The notes beneath the pieces were generated by a model. It ran no database searches. It was not told where the DNA came from and saw nothing but the letters and a program-made list of their open reading frames with translations. The position numbers and the translations under genes are program-made. Of a stretch of DNA of 64,000 nt, positions 56,694 to 64,000 are shown one piece after another. Each line of letters starts with the position of its first letter. Within the stretch, counting starts at the first letter, position 1. The stretch spans positions 62,001 through 126,000 of the forward strand of contig RXJQ01000009.1 in assembly GCA_003963115.1 (NCBI GenBank). Reading direction: 5' to 3'. The stretch comes from Burkholderiales bacterium. Its GTDB lineage: Bacteria; Pseudomonadota; Gammaproteobacteria; Burkholderiales; Burkholderiaceae_C.

Positions 56694-57671
56694 ATGATCG
56701 ACATCACGATAGAAAACTTCGAATCCGACCTGATCGCCGCCTCGATGCAGGTGCCTGTGCTGCTCGACATCTGGGCCGAGTGGTGCGGCCCCTGCAAGGC
56801 CCTGGGGCCGGTGCTGGAGCGCCTGGAGGCCGAGTACCAAGGCCGCTTCATCCTGGCCAAGTGCAATGCCGACGAGCAGCCCGAAATCTCCGGCCAGCTC
56901 TCGCAGATGTTCGGCGTGCGCTCCATCCCGTTTTGCGTGCTGTTCGTCGGCGGCCAGCCCGTGGACGGTTTCGTGGGCGCCCTGCCGCCAGAGAAGATCC
57001 GCGAGTTCCTGGACAAGCATGTGCCCGGCGAAGGTGAGATCGCTGCCGAAGACGAAGCCGCCGAGGCCGGGGAGCTGGCCGACGCGGGCGACACCGACTC
57101 GGCTCTGGCCAAGCTGGAAGACGCCCTTGCCAAGGACCCGAACAACGACGAGGCCCGCTACGACCTGATCAAGCTGCTGCTGGCCGAAGGCCAGGTGGAA
57201 GCGGCCAAGCACATCTTCCTGCCGGTCGCGGGGCGCGCCACGGGGCCGGTGCCCGAAGCCCGTCCGCTGGCTTTCAGCCGCTACATCGCCGCCGTGCAGG
57301 CTGCCCGCGAAGGCCCCTCGCCGGCCGACTTGCAAGAAGCCATTGCCGCCAACAAGCGTGACTTTGCCGCGCGCTTCGCGCTGGCCCAGCTGTTCTGGGC
57401 CGCCAGCCAGCCCACCGCCGCCATGGACGAACTGCTGGAAATCATCATGCGCGACAAGAGCTGGAACGAAGAGCTGGCGCGCAAGACCTATGTGGCCATC
57501 CTCGAAGTGCTGACCAAGCCGCAGCCCAAGCCCGTGGCCGGCAAACCCGTGGCGGGGGCACCTGGCGCGCAAGACAAGCCCAAGCTGGAGATCTCGGGCA
57601 AGGTCGAAGTGGCCGGGCACGATCCGCTGATCGACCAGTACCGCCGCAAGCTGAGCATGGCGCTGTTCTGA
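56694..57671 (+). CDS. Thioredoxin-TPR co-chaperone (CnoX/YbbN-like)
   Basis: A 325-residue protein: an N-terminal thioredoxin domain (about residues 1-110) with a complete WCGPCK active site, then tetratricopeptide-like helices, as in CnoX/YbbN. Escherichia coli CnoX has an incomplete redox motif; here both Cys are present, so reductase activity is likely. It probably protects proteins from oxidation and passes them to chaperones. The C-terminal part has a Pro/Lys/Ala linker before the last 30 residues. Confidence 0.9.
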   Translation: MIDITIENFESDLIAASMQVPVLLDIWAEWCGPCKALGPVLERLEAEYQGRFILAKCNADEQPEISGQLSQMFGVRSIPFCVLFVGGQPVDGFVGALPPEKIREFLDKHVPGEGEIAAEDEAAEAGELADAGDTDSALAKLEDALAKDPNNDEARYDLIKLLLAEGQVEAAKHIFLPVAGRATGPVPEARPLAFSRYIAAVQAAREGPSPADLQEAIAANKRDFAARFALAQLFWAASQPTAAMDELLEIIMRDKSWNEELARKTYVAILEVLTKPQPKPVAGKPVAGAPGAQDKPKLEISGKVEVAGHDPLIDQYRRKLSMALF

Positions 57672-57687
57672 TCTCTGATCCTTCACG

Positions 57688-58632
57688 ATGATCCACACCG
57701 AGCGCGTCACCCTGCCCGCCAGTGGCCAAGAGCAGCCTTTCCTGAGCTGCCGCGTGGCCGGCCAGCCTGGTGCGCCGCTGCTGCTCTTCCTGCACGGCTT
57801 TCCCGAAGCCAATTTCGTGTGGGACGAGATGCTGGCGCGTTTCGGTGACCGCTACCGCTGTGTGGCACCGAACCTGCGCGGCTACCCCGGCTCGTACGCC
57901 CCGGCCGACGCCCGCGCCTACCGTGCCAATGTCGTGCTGGGGGATCTGGCCGCGCTGATCCAGCAGCAAGCGGCCACGCCCGATACCCCTGCGGCAGCCG
58001 TGATCGCCCACGACTGGGGCGGCGCCCTGGCCTGGGGCCTGGCGGCCGTGGCACCGCAGCTCATGCAGCGCCTGGTCATCCTCAACGCACCGCACCCGGG
58101 CCAGTTTCTCAAGGCCCTGCGTGACGACCCGGCCCAGCAAGCAGCCAGCAGCTACATGAACCTGCTGCGTCAACCCGGCATCGAACCTCAACTGGCAGCC
58201 AACGATTTCGAGCAGATGTGGCCCTTCTTCGAGCGCTTCGGTGGCGCCAGCTGGCTCACCCCGGCCCTGCGCGATCAATACCGGCAGGCCTGGTCGGCCA
58301 CACCCGAGCCGATCGCTGGCAGCGACACGGCTAGGTCTGCCCTCACCGGCCCGCTCAACTACTACCGCGCCTCGCCCCTGCATCCGCCCACGTCGCCGTC
58401 AGACACCATCAACACGCTGCAACTGCCGGATGCGCTGCTCTACATCAAGCTGCCCACCCACGTGATCTGGGGCGAAGCCGACACGGCCTTGCCGCCCAGC
58501 CTGCTCGATGGACTGAATCATTACGTGCCCGATCTGCACCTCACCCGCCTGCCCAAGGCCACCCACTGGCTGGTGCACGAGGCCCCCGACGCCGTGGCCC
58601 AGGCCATCGAGCGCGCCCTGCTGCCCTCTTGA
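57688..58632 (+). CDS. Alpha/beta hydrolase, epoxide hydrolase-like
   Basis: A 314-residue hydrolase with the oxyanion motif HGFPEANFVWDE. The nucleophile-elbow region VIAHDWGGALAW carries Asp, as in epoxide hydrolases and dehalogenases. A cap domain follows, then the late Asp/Glu (WGEADTALPPS) and His (ATHWLVHEAPDAV). The substrate is unknown. It sits 16 bp behind the thioredoxin gene and 12 bp before the sulfurtransferase. Confidence 0.88.
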   Translation: MIHTERVTLPASGQEQPFLSCRVAGQPGAPLLLFLHGFPEANFVWDEMLARFGDRYRCVAPNLRGYPGSYAPADARAYRANVVLGDLAALIQQQAATPDTPAAAVIAHDWGGALAWGLAAVAPQLMQRLVILNAPHPGQFLKALRDDPAQQAASSYMNLLRQPGIEPQLAANDFEQMWPFFERFGGASWLTPALRDQYRQAWSATPEPIAGSDTARSALTGPLNYYRASPLHPPTSPSDTINTLQLPDALLYIKLPTHVIWGEADTALPPSLLDGLNHYVPDLHLTRLPKATHWLVHEAPDAVAQAIERALLPS

Positions 58633-58644
58633 GCCCTCATCAAC

Positions 58645-59514
58645 ATGACGACAAACGCCTCGCCCCTGATCTCCGCCGCTGAACTCGCACAAGCTTTGCG
58701 GCAGTCGCAAAGGCAAGGGGATCAGGACTGGCTCGTCATCGACTGCCGCTTCAACCTGGCCAACACGCAAGCCGGCGAGGCAGCCTATGCACAAGGCCAC
58801 ATCGCAGGGGCCCTGTATGCCCACCTGGACCGGGATCTCTCTAGCCCCAAGACCGGCCGCAACGGCCGCCACCCCATGCCATCGCCCGAAGCCTTCGAGC
58901 GCACAGCACGGGCCTGGGGCATCCAGCCTGGCACGCGTGTAGTGGCCTATGACGATGCCGGCGGCATGTTCGCCGCTCGCCTGTGGTGGCTGCTGCGCTG
59001 GGCGGGCTTCGAGGCCGTGCAGGTGCTCGATGGCGGCTGGCAGGCCTGGCTGGCCATTCAAGGCGCGGTGGACACGGCCATGCCGGCACGCACGGCCAGC
59101 GCGTTCAAGGCACAGCCTCGCGCCGACTGGGTTCTGAGCGCCAACGAGGTCCTCGCGCAACTGAGCCAGAGCGGCCAACAACTGCTGATCGACGCCCGCG
59201 CGCCTGACCGCTTTCGCGGCGAGAACGAAACCATGGACCCGGTGGGCGGCCACATCCCCGGCGCGCGCAACCGCTTCTTCCAGCACAACCTGCAGGCCGA
59301 TGGGCGCTTCAAGCCTGCCGAACAGCTCAAGGCCGAGTTCGACGTCGTGCTGGCTGGCGCGCCGCTTCAAACGGTGGTCCACCAGTGCGGCTCTGGCGTG
59401 ACGGCCTGCCACAACCTGCTGGCCATGGCCCAGGCCGGCCTGCCCGCCACGCGCCTGTATGCGGGCTCGTGGAGCGAGTGGTGCGCCGACCCTGCGCGCC
59501 CCATCGAGCACTAA
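58645..59514 (+). CDS. sseA: Thiosulfate/3-mercaptopyruvate sulfurtransferase
   Basis: A 289-residue two-domain rhodanese. The N-terminal inactive domain has WLVIDCRFNL; the C-terminal domain has the active-site loop QCGSGVTACHNLLA, whose CGSGVT form indicates 3-mercaptopyruvate as sulfur donor. Last gene of its short operon. Confidence 0.92.
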   Translation: MTTNASPLISAAELAQALRQSQRQGDQDWLVIDCRFNLANTQAGEAAYAQGHIAGALYAHLDRDLSSPKTGRNGRHPMPSPEAFERTARAWGIQPGTRVVAYDDAGGMFAARLWWLLRWAGFEAVQVLDGGWQAWLAIQGAVDTAMPARTASAFKAQPRADWVLSANEVLAQLSQSGQQLLIDARAPDRFRGENETMDPVGGHIPGARNRFFQHNLQADGRFKPAEQLKAEFDVVLAGAPLQTVVHQCGSGVTACHNLLAMAQAGLPATRLYAGSWSEWCADPARPIEH

Positions 59515-59551
59515 AGAGCGCTGAAAACCGTGTCGCCGTCCGTCGCCGCTG

Positions 59552-59631
59552 AACGGTCAAGCTCGGCCGACGAACGGTCACACGCCTGACAAGCGGTGTG
59601 AACAGCTGCTCGCAACAACTCGTAAACGGTC
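59552..59631. promoter_or_regulatory. AlgR-type binding sites upstream of the minor pilin operon
   Basis: Three copies of AACGGTC stand at 59552, 59573 and 59625, all in one orientation, spaced 21 and 52 bp, close to whole helical turns. The middle one (59569-59578, minus strand) reads ACCGTTCGTC, exactly the AlgR consensus known from Pseudomonas aeruginosa, where AlgR activates the fimU-pilVWXY1Y2E operon. The minor pilin operon starts 81-134 bp downstream. Confidence 0.55.
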
Positions 59632-59640
59632 GCTAAAGCG

Positions 59641-59663
59641 TCGGATTTCTCACGGTTATCCGA
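59641..59663 (+). terminator. Hairpin between sseA and the pilin operon
   Basis: TCGGAT and ATCCGA form a 6-bp stem with an 11-nt loop. It could end sseA transcription or lie in the pilin operon leader; there is only a weak pyrimidine run behind it. Confidence 0.3.
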
Positions 59664-59711
59664 CCTTCCTTCCCCAGGGCGTCTGCCCAGAATTCCTGAC
59701 GCAAGGACATC

Positions 59712-60206
59712 ATGTCCTCAAGAGAAGGGGTTTTGGGTATGCATGCTTCCACCATCAACACAAGGCTGCGGTCACCGGCGCACGGGTTCACGCTCATCGA
59801 AGTGATGATTGTGGTGGCCATCGTTGCCATCCTGTCCGCTGTCGCGTATCCGGCTTATCAGGACTACATCGTCCGGGGCAAGATCCCCCAGGCGACCAAC
59901 AACCTGGCCACACTGCAGACCAAGATGGAGCAGTACTTCCAGGATCAGCGCACCTACCTCAACGGTACGGACTGCGGCGGGGCGCTCAAGGCCAATATGC
60001 CATCGAACAGTTACTTCACATTCACCTGTGCGGCGGCTGACTCAACCCACTACACACTCACCGCCACAGGTGCCGGACAAATGGCCGGGTTCACCTATAC
60101 GGTCGATCAAGATGGCAACCGCGCCACCACCATCGGCTCTCCCGCGCCAAGCGGCTGGACATCCAACACCACATGCTGGGTGACCAAGAAGGGGGGCACA
60201 TGCTGA
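59712..60206 (+). CDS. pilE: Type IV minor pilin PilE-like
   Basis: A prepilin of up to 164 residues with HGFTLIEVMIVVAIVAILSA and then VAYPAYQDYIVRGKIPQA, the PilE/ComP pattern. A disulfide-forming Cys pair lies near the end. Two starts are possible: ATG 59712 with AAGGA upstream, or ATG 59739 with a G-rich stretch upstream, which gives a leader of more usual length. First gene of the fimT-pilVWXY1 operon. Confidence 0.86.
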   Translation: MSSREGVLGMHASTINTRLRSPAHGFTLIEVMIVVAIVAILSAVAYPAYQDYIVRGKIPQATNNLATLQTKMEQYFQDQRTYLNGTDCGGALKANMPSNSYFTFTCAAADSTHYTLTATGAGQMAGFTYTVDQDGNRATTIGSPAPSGWTSNTTCWVTKKGGTC

Positions 60207-60841
60207 ACCGCCCCTTCAGGCCCGCCCGCGGCGTCACCTTGATCGAACTGATGGTCGGCCTGACCATCTTGGCGTTCCTGCTCGTATCAGGGGCACCCTC
60301 CTTGGCAGACTGGATCCGCAACAACCAGATCCGCAGTGCCGCCGAGTCCATCATGACGGGCCTGCATCAGGCGCGGGCCGAAGCCGTCAAACGCAATACG
60401 CCGGTGCGCTTTCAGCTGACCTCCACGTTGGGCAGTGACTGCACCCTGTCCGCATCCGGCCAGAACTGGGTGGTGAACCTGAACTCGGGCAACTCGCCCG
60501 CAGGTAAATGCGGCGTCAACACCTCTGATGCGGCCGACCCATATCTGCTGCAAAAGTCAGTGGCCGCGAACAGCGCAGGCGTCTCCATCGCCCTGAGCTC
60601 TTCCTCCGCAGGCGCGGCACCGGTGGTCACCTTCAATGGCCTGGGCCAGCAAGCCGGCACGATCGCCACCTACACCATCGACATTCAAAACACGAATGGC
60701 GATTGCCGGACCTCCACCGGTACGGGCTCCTACCGCTGCCTGCGCGTTGTGGTGACCCCCGCCGGCCAGGCACGACTGTGTGACCCCAGCATCACCAGCG
60801 GTAGCGGCAACAAGACACAAGCCATGGCTTGCCCATCATGA
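60200..60841 (+). CDS. fimT: Minor pilin FimT/GspH type
   Basis: A 213-residue prepilin starting MLNRPFRPARGVTLIELMVG, with SLADWIRNNQIRSAAESI and HQARAEAVKRN as in FimT and FimU. The ATG at 60200 overlaps the pilE end, and AAGGGGGG precedes it. Expected in the pilus tip or initiation complex. Confidence 0.9.
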   Translation: MLNRPFRPARGVTLIELMVGLTILAFLLVSGAPSLADWIRNNQIRSAAESIMTGLHQARAEAVKRNTPVRFQLTSTLGSDCTLSASGQNWVVNLNSGNSPAGKCGVNTSDAADPYLLQKSVAANSAGVSIALSSSSAGAAPVVTFNGLGQQAGTIATYTIDIQNTNGDCRTSTGTGSYRCLRVVVTPAGQARLCDPSITSGSGNKTQAMACPS

Positions 60842-61269
60842 ACAAGCGCACTCACCACCACCGTCATCGTCAAGCTGGCGTGATGCTGCTGGAGGCCCTC
60901 GTGGCCATCCTCATCTTTTCGCTGGGTGTACTGTCCATCATCCAGTTGCAAGCCGTCTCGATCAAACAAGCCTCAAGCGCAGAGTATCGCTCCACTGCAG
61001 CTCTGCTGGCCAATGACCTGATCAGCCGCATGTGGGCCAGCGACAAGACCGCCACCACCCTGCAAACCACCTTCGCCAGCCCCTCCGGCACGGGCTATAC
61101 GCAGTGGTTGAGCTCTGTCCAGAACTCGGGCCTGCCCAACGTCACGGCCAAGCTGCAGTTTGCGAATGGGGTCACGGCCAACGTCAGTCAGGCGACCATC
61201 ACGATCACCTGGAAAGCACCGGGCGACACAGACTCCCACAACTACACCGCCGTCGCGCAGTTCAGATAA
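60838..61269 (+). CDS. pilV: Minor pilin PilV
   Basis: A 143-residue prepilin with leader HRQAGVMLLEALVAILIFSLGVLSI; the LLEALVAILIFS form is characteristic of PilV. Overlaps the fimT stop by ATGA. The segment NDLISRMWA is also typical. Confidence 0.9.
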   Translation: MNKRTHHHRHRQAGVMLLEALVAILIFSLGVLSIIQLQAVSIKQASSAEYRSTAALLANDLISRMWASDKTATTLQTTFASPSGTGYTQWLSSVQNSGLPNVTAKLQFANGVTANVSQATITITWKAPGDTDSHNYTAVAQFR

Positions 61270-61281
61270 GGGAGTGATGCG

Positions 61282-62445
61282 ATGAAAGCCTCAACCCGAC
61301 GTTTCTCAAACGGCTTCAGCCTCATCGAAATCATGGTGGGCCTGGCCATCGGCATGGCCGCCGTCGTGATCATGATGCAGATGCTGTCCAACTCCGATGC
61401 CAGCAAGCGGATCGCGGCCGGCGGCAGCGATGCACAGATGAATGGCAACCTCGCGCTCTACTCTCTGGAACGTGACATCCAGGCTTCTGGCTACGGCATC
61501 AGCGCTTTCAACATCCTGGGCTGCAACGTCACCTACAAGACCAGCACAGACAAGGTCAACGTGACGGTCCCGCTGGCACCGGCCACGATCAACCCCCTCA
61601 TCAGCACCGTGCCCGCTGGGGACTCGGGCACCGACACGATCCTGGTGGTGTATGGCAGCTCCAGCGGCTCATCCGAAGGTGATGCGCTGATTGCCAACTC
61701 CTCGTCCGGTTCCTATCAGGTCACGACAGGCACCTCGTTCAACATCAACGACATCCTGATCGCCCAGACCTCGGTTCGGCCCACTACCTGCAACCTGACC
61801 ACGGACATGGTCACCAACGTGGGCGCGTCAACGGTTTCCGTGAACCCTGGCGTCAGCGGTCTGCCCGTGGGCAGCATCATCTACAACCTGGGCCCCACAC
61901 CCGTTGTGCACGCCTATGCGGTACGCAATGGCAACCTGACGATGTGTGACTACACCGCCTACGACTGCAGCAACAGCAGCTACACATCGAACAACAACGT
62001 CTGGGTGCCCATCGCCGCCAATATCGTGGCCATGCGCGCCCAGTATGGCCGGGACACGACCAATCCGTCATCGACCATGACGGGCGTCGTCAGCACATAT
62101 GACCAGACCACGCCGGCCAGCTCGGCTGACAAGAGTGGCTGGACGCCCTATTGCAGCTGGGCCCGTACCTTGTCGATGCGCCTGGCCCTGGTGGCACGCA
62201 GCTCGTCTACCCAAAGCGGCGCCTACGACAAGTCCACGCCAACGATCATGGCACCGACCTGGTCTGGTAGTACGGCGACAACAAGCACCACGCCCACCAA
62301 TCCCACAGCCGTGACTTTCGATCTGAGCACCAACAACTCGGATTGGCAGAGCTACCGCTACAAGACCCTGGAAACCACCGTGCCACTGCGCAATGCGATC
62401 TGGCAAGGCGGGCAAGCCACCTATCAAGGAGGTTCAGGATGCTGA
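61282..62445 (+). CDS. pilW: Minor pilin PilW
   Basis: A 387-residue prepilin with NGFSLIEIMVGLAIGMAAV, then LYSLERDIQASGYGI, the PilW signature. It is a large minor pilin of the tip complex that works with PilX and PilY1. It is 12 bp behind pilV and overlaps pilX by 7 nt. Confidence 0.91.
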   Translation: MKASTRRFSNGFSLIEIMVGLAIGMAAVVIMMQMLSNSDASKRIAAGGSDAQMNGNLALYSLERDIQASGYGISAFNILGCNVTYKTSTDKVNVTVPLAPATINPLISTVPAGDSGTDTILVVYGSSSGSSEGDALIANSSSGSYQVTTGTSFNINDILIAQTSVRPTTCNLTTDMVTNVGASTVSVNPGVSGLPVGSIIYNLGPTPVVHAYAVRNGNLTMCDYTAYDCSNSSYTSNNNVWVPIAANIVAMRAQYGRDTTNPSSTMTGVVSTYDQTTPASSADKSGWTPYCSWARTLSMRLALVARSSSTQSGAYDKSTPTIMAPTWSGSTATTSTTPTNPTAVTFDLSTNNSDWQSYRYKTLETTVPLRNAIWQGGQATYQGGSGC

Positions 62446-63128
62446 CCTCATTTGCCCACAAGTCCAAGCGGCCCATGCCGCGCGCAGGCCGCCAAGACGG
62501 CATCGTTTTGTTGATGGCCATCATCGTGCTGGTCGCCATGACCCTTGGTGCCCTGGCCTTGACCCGTGCTGTCTACACGACCAACGCCCTGGCAGGCAAC
62601 CTGGCCTTCCAGCAGGCCGCCACCCACTCGGCCGATGCCGGTATCGAAGCGGCCGTGGCCTGGCTCGAAGCCAACAACGGCCTAGCCTCGTCCTCCACGG
62701 CCAACCTGTGTGACGCGGCTGTGGGTAGCACCGCATTGACCTGCGACCAGAGCGCGCAGGGCTATATCGCCCACCGGCAAGACCCCACAGGCTCTCAAAG
62801 CTGGTCGGACTTCTGGACCAGCAACCTGGTTGCTGGCGGCTATGTCAAGACCGTGAGCACCGGCAACTCCGGCAATGCCGATACGGCCGGCAACACGGTT
62901 TCCTATGTGATCCAACGCATGTGCAGCGGCGCAGGCGACGCCCAAAACACCAGCAACGACTGCTCTGTGTCACCCAATGCCTCCAGCAGCACCTGTGCGG
63001 GTGGCAGCTCCTGCGACGCAGGACACGAGGGCTTGAACTCGACCAGCCAGGTTTACTACCGCATCACAGTCAGGGTTGTCGGTCCTCGCAACACGCAGAG
63101 CTTTGTCCAGTCCATGGTTGCGCTGTAA
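62439..63128 (+). CDS. pilX: Minor pilin-like protein PilX
   Basis: Starts at ATG 62439 after AAGGAGG and has 229 residues. It has GRQDGIVLLMAIIVLVAMTL and a following QQAATHSADAGIEAAVAWLE, the PilX form without a strict prepilin Glu5 site. Several Cys in the second half probably form disulfides. Confidence 0.9.
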   Translation: MLTSFAHKSKRPMPRAGRQDGIVLLMAIIVLVAMTLGALALTRAVYTTNALAGNLAFQQAATHSADAGIEAAVAWLEANNGLASSSTANLCDAAVGSTALTCDQSAQGYIAHRQDPTGSQSWSDFWTSNLVAGGYVKTVSTGNSGNADTAGNTVSYVIQRMCSGAGDAQNTSNDCSVSPNASSSTCAGGSSCDAGHEGLNSTSQVYYRITVRVVGPRNTQSFVQSMVAL

Positions 63129-63146
63129 AGCAACCGGAGATGCATC

Positions 63147-64000
63147 ATGTCTCATTCCACGCTCCGAACCGCCCGCCACACACGCCTGTTGGGCTGTGCG
63201 CTCGTCCTGGCCACGCTGACGCACCCTGCGCCCGCAGCCTTGACAGACCTGGCCACCGCTCCGCTTGAGACCTCGACCTCCTCCCTGGTCAAACCCAACA
63301 TCTTCTATGTGCTGGACGACTCCGGCTCGATGGCCTGGGACTTCCTGCCCGACTGGGCCAACAGCTCGACCGACTCGCTCGCCCGCAACGCCGGCTACAA
63401 CGGGATCTATTACGACCCCTCCATCACCTACACACCACCACTGAAATACGACGGCTCCAGCTACCCCAGCATGACCTCGGCGAACACATCGACATGGTCC
63501 GCCGTCCCCTTCGATGGCTTCAACGTGATGACGCCGTCGAACATGCCCAACACGGGTACCAACAACCTGTTCACATCGTCTTCATCGGGCACCACGCAAA
63601 ACCTCGTTGGCAACGCCTATTACTACACGTTCATTCCCGGTGAGTACTGCACTGCGCTCAACCTCAAGACCTGTACAACGGCCACTACGTCGAGTGCCGC
63701 CTACCCTTATCCGGCCATGCTGAGATGGTGTGCGGACTCCGCCCGCACGAACTGCCGCGCCACCCGCATCGAAACAGCTCCCACCGGTGGCTCGACCTAC
63801 ACCTATGCCCGCTATCCCGGCATGACCTCGCCCTCGGTACCAGGCAGCAACACCAAGGTGACCATCACCTCGACCAACACCAGCTACCCTTACCCAGGCA
63901 CAACCACAAAAGCCAACACCCGCAGCGACTGCGCCGGCACCACCTGTACCTATGCGGAGGAGATGACCAACTTCGCCAACTGGTGGGCGTACTACCGCAC
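63147..64000 (+). CDS. pilY1: Type IV pilus tip protein PilY1, N-terminal part
   Basis: The frame is open to the right edge (about 284 codons visible). A signal peptide of about 30 residues is followed by KPNIFYVLDDSGSMAWDF, with the DxSGSM metal-binding start of a von Willebrand A-like domain, and near the edge MTNFANWWAYYR, both typical of PilY1. GGAG precedes the ATG. PilY1 is the calcium-dependent tip adhesin and surface sensor of type IV pili. Confidence 0.9.
   Translation, partial: MSHSTLRTARHTRLLGCALVLATLTHPAPAALTDLATAPLETSTSSLVKPNIFYVLDDSGSMAWDFLPDWANSSTDSLARNAGYNGIYYDPSITYTPPLKYDGSSYPSMTSANTSTWSAVPFDGFNVMTPSNMPNTGTNNLFTSSSSGTTQNLVGNAYYYTFIPGEYCTALNLKTCTTATTSSAAYPYPAMLRWCADSARTNCRATRIETAPTGGSTYTYARYPGMTSPSVPGSNTKVTITSTNTSYPYPGTTTKANTRSDCAGTTCTYAEEMTNFANWWAYYR

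Overview
The window reads as chromosomal DNA of a high-GC betaproteobacterium of the order Burkholderiales, probably near Comamonadaceae or the Rubrivivax/Leptothrix/Aquabacterium group. This rests on base composition, gene neighbourhoods (def-fmt-htpX, purE-purK-Sua5, tsaB-rimI-uracil DNA glycosylase, lipB-lipA, yajC-secD-secF) and protein character; the species is not determined. No rRNA, tRNA, prophage or CRISPR array was seen.

Layout. 1-4650: the 3' end of an unrecognised membrane protein, a secreted six-bladed NHL-type propeller, and divergently a one-heme cytochrome fused to an outer-membrane barrel (Cyc2-like). 4693-9065 (minus): lipA, lipB, dprA and a LysM protein. 9289-11975 (plus): def, fmt and htpX, with a 266-bp MITE-like element inserted between fmt and htpX. 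12153-17111: a CHASE-PAS-PAS-GGDEF-EAL protein and a GT39 family membrane glycosyltransferase. 17133-35471 (minus): an 18-kb MSHA-type pilus locus, transcribed mshI-J-K-L-E-G, three tandem major-pilin genes, two tandem mshQ genes, then mshC-D-O-P. 35611-41307 (minus): a DUF1631 protein, then secF, secD and yajC. 41452-45797 (minus): ybeD family protein, a DacA-like penicillin-binding protein, hydrolase, 2Fe-2S protein, VanZ and HemJ. 45798-46123: a structured small-RNA gene on the minus strand, divergent from hemB. 46124-52386: hemB, corA, uracil DNA glycosylase, rimI, tsaB and dacB. 52377-56603 (minus): a GDSL-like lipoprotein of lower GC, Sua5, purK and purE. 56694-59514 (plus): CnoX-like thioredoxin, hydrolase and sulfurtransferase. 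59712-64000 (plus): type IVa minor pilin operon pilE-fimT-pilV-pilW-pilX-pilY1, cut by the window end.

How it works together. Surface fibres dominate. The MSHA locus supplies an inner-membrane assembly complex (MshI, J, K, G), an extension ATPase (MshE) that keeps both cyclic-di-GMP-binding motifs, a secretin (MshL), pilins and two large repeat-containing MshQ proteins. The second cluster supplies minor pilins and the PilY1 tip protein of twitching pili; an exact match to the AlgR consensus lies upstream of it, as in Pseudomonas aeruginosa. The GGDEF-EAL protein could feed cyclic-di-GMP signalling.

The least explained items are the roughly 113-nt RNA upstream of hemB (consensus promoter, hairpin with an anti-Shine-Dalgarno loop, strong terminator), the modular duplicated mshQ genes, the MITE-like element ahead of htpX, and two enzymes with altered catalytic motifs (DacA-like and GDSL-like).
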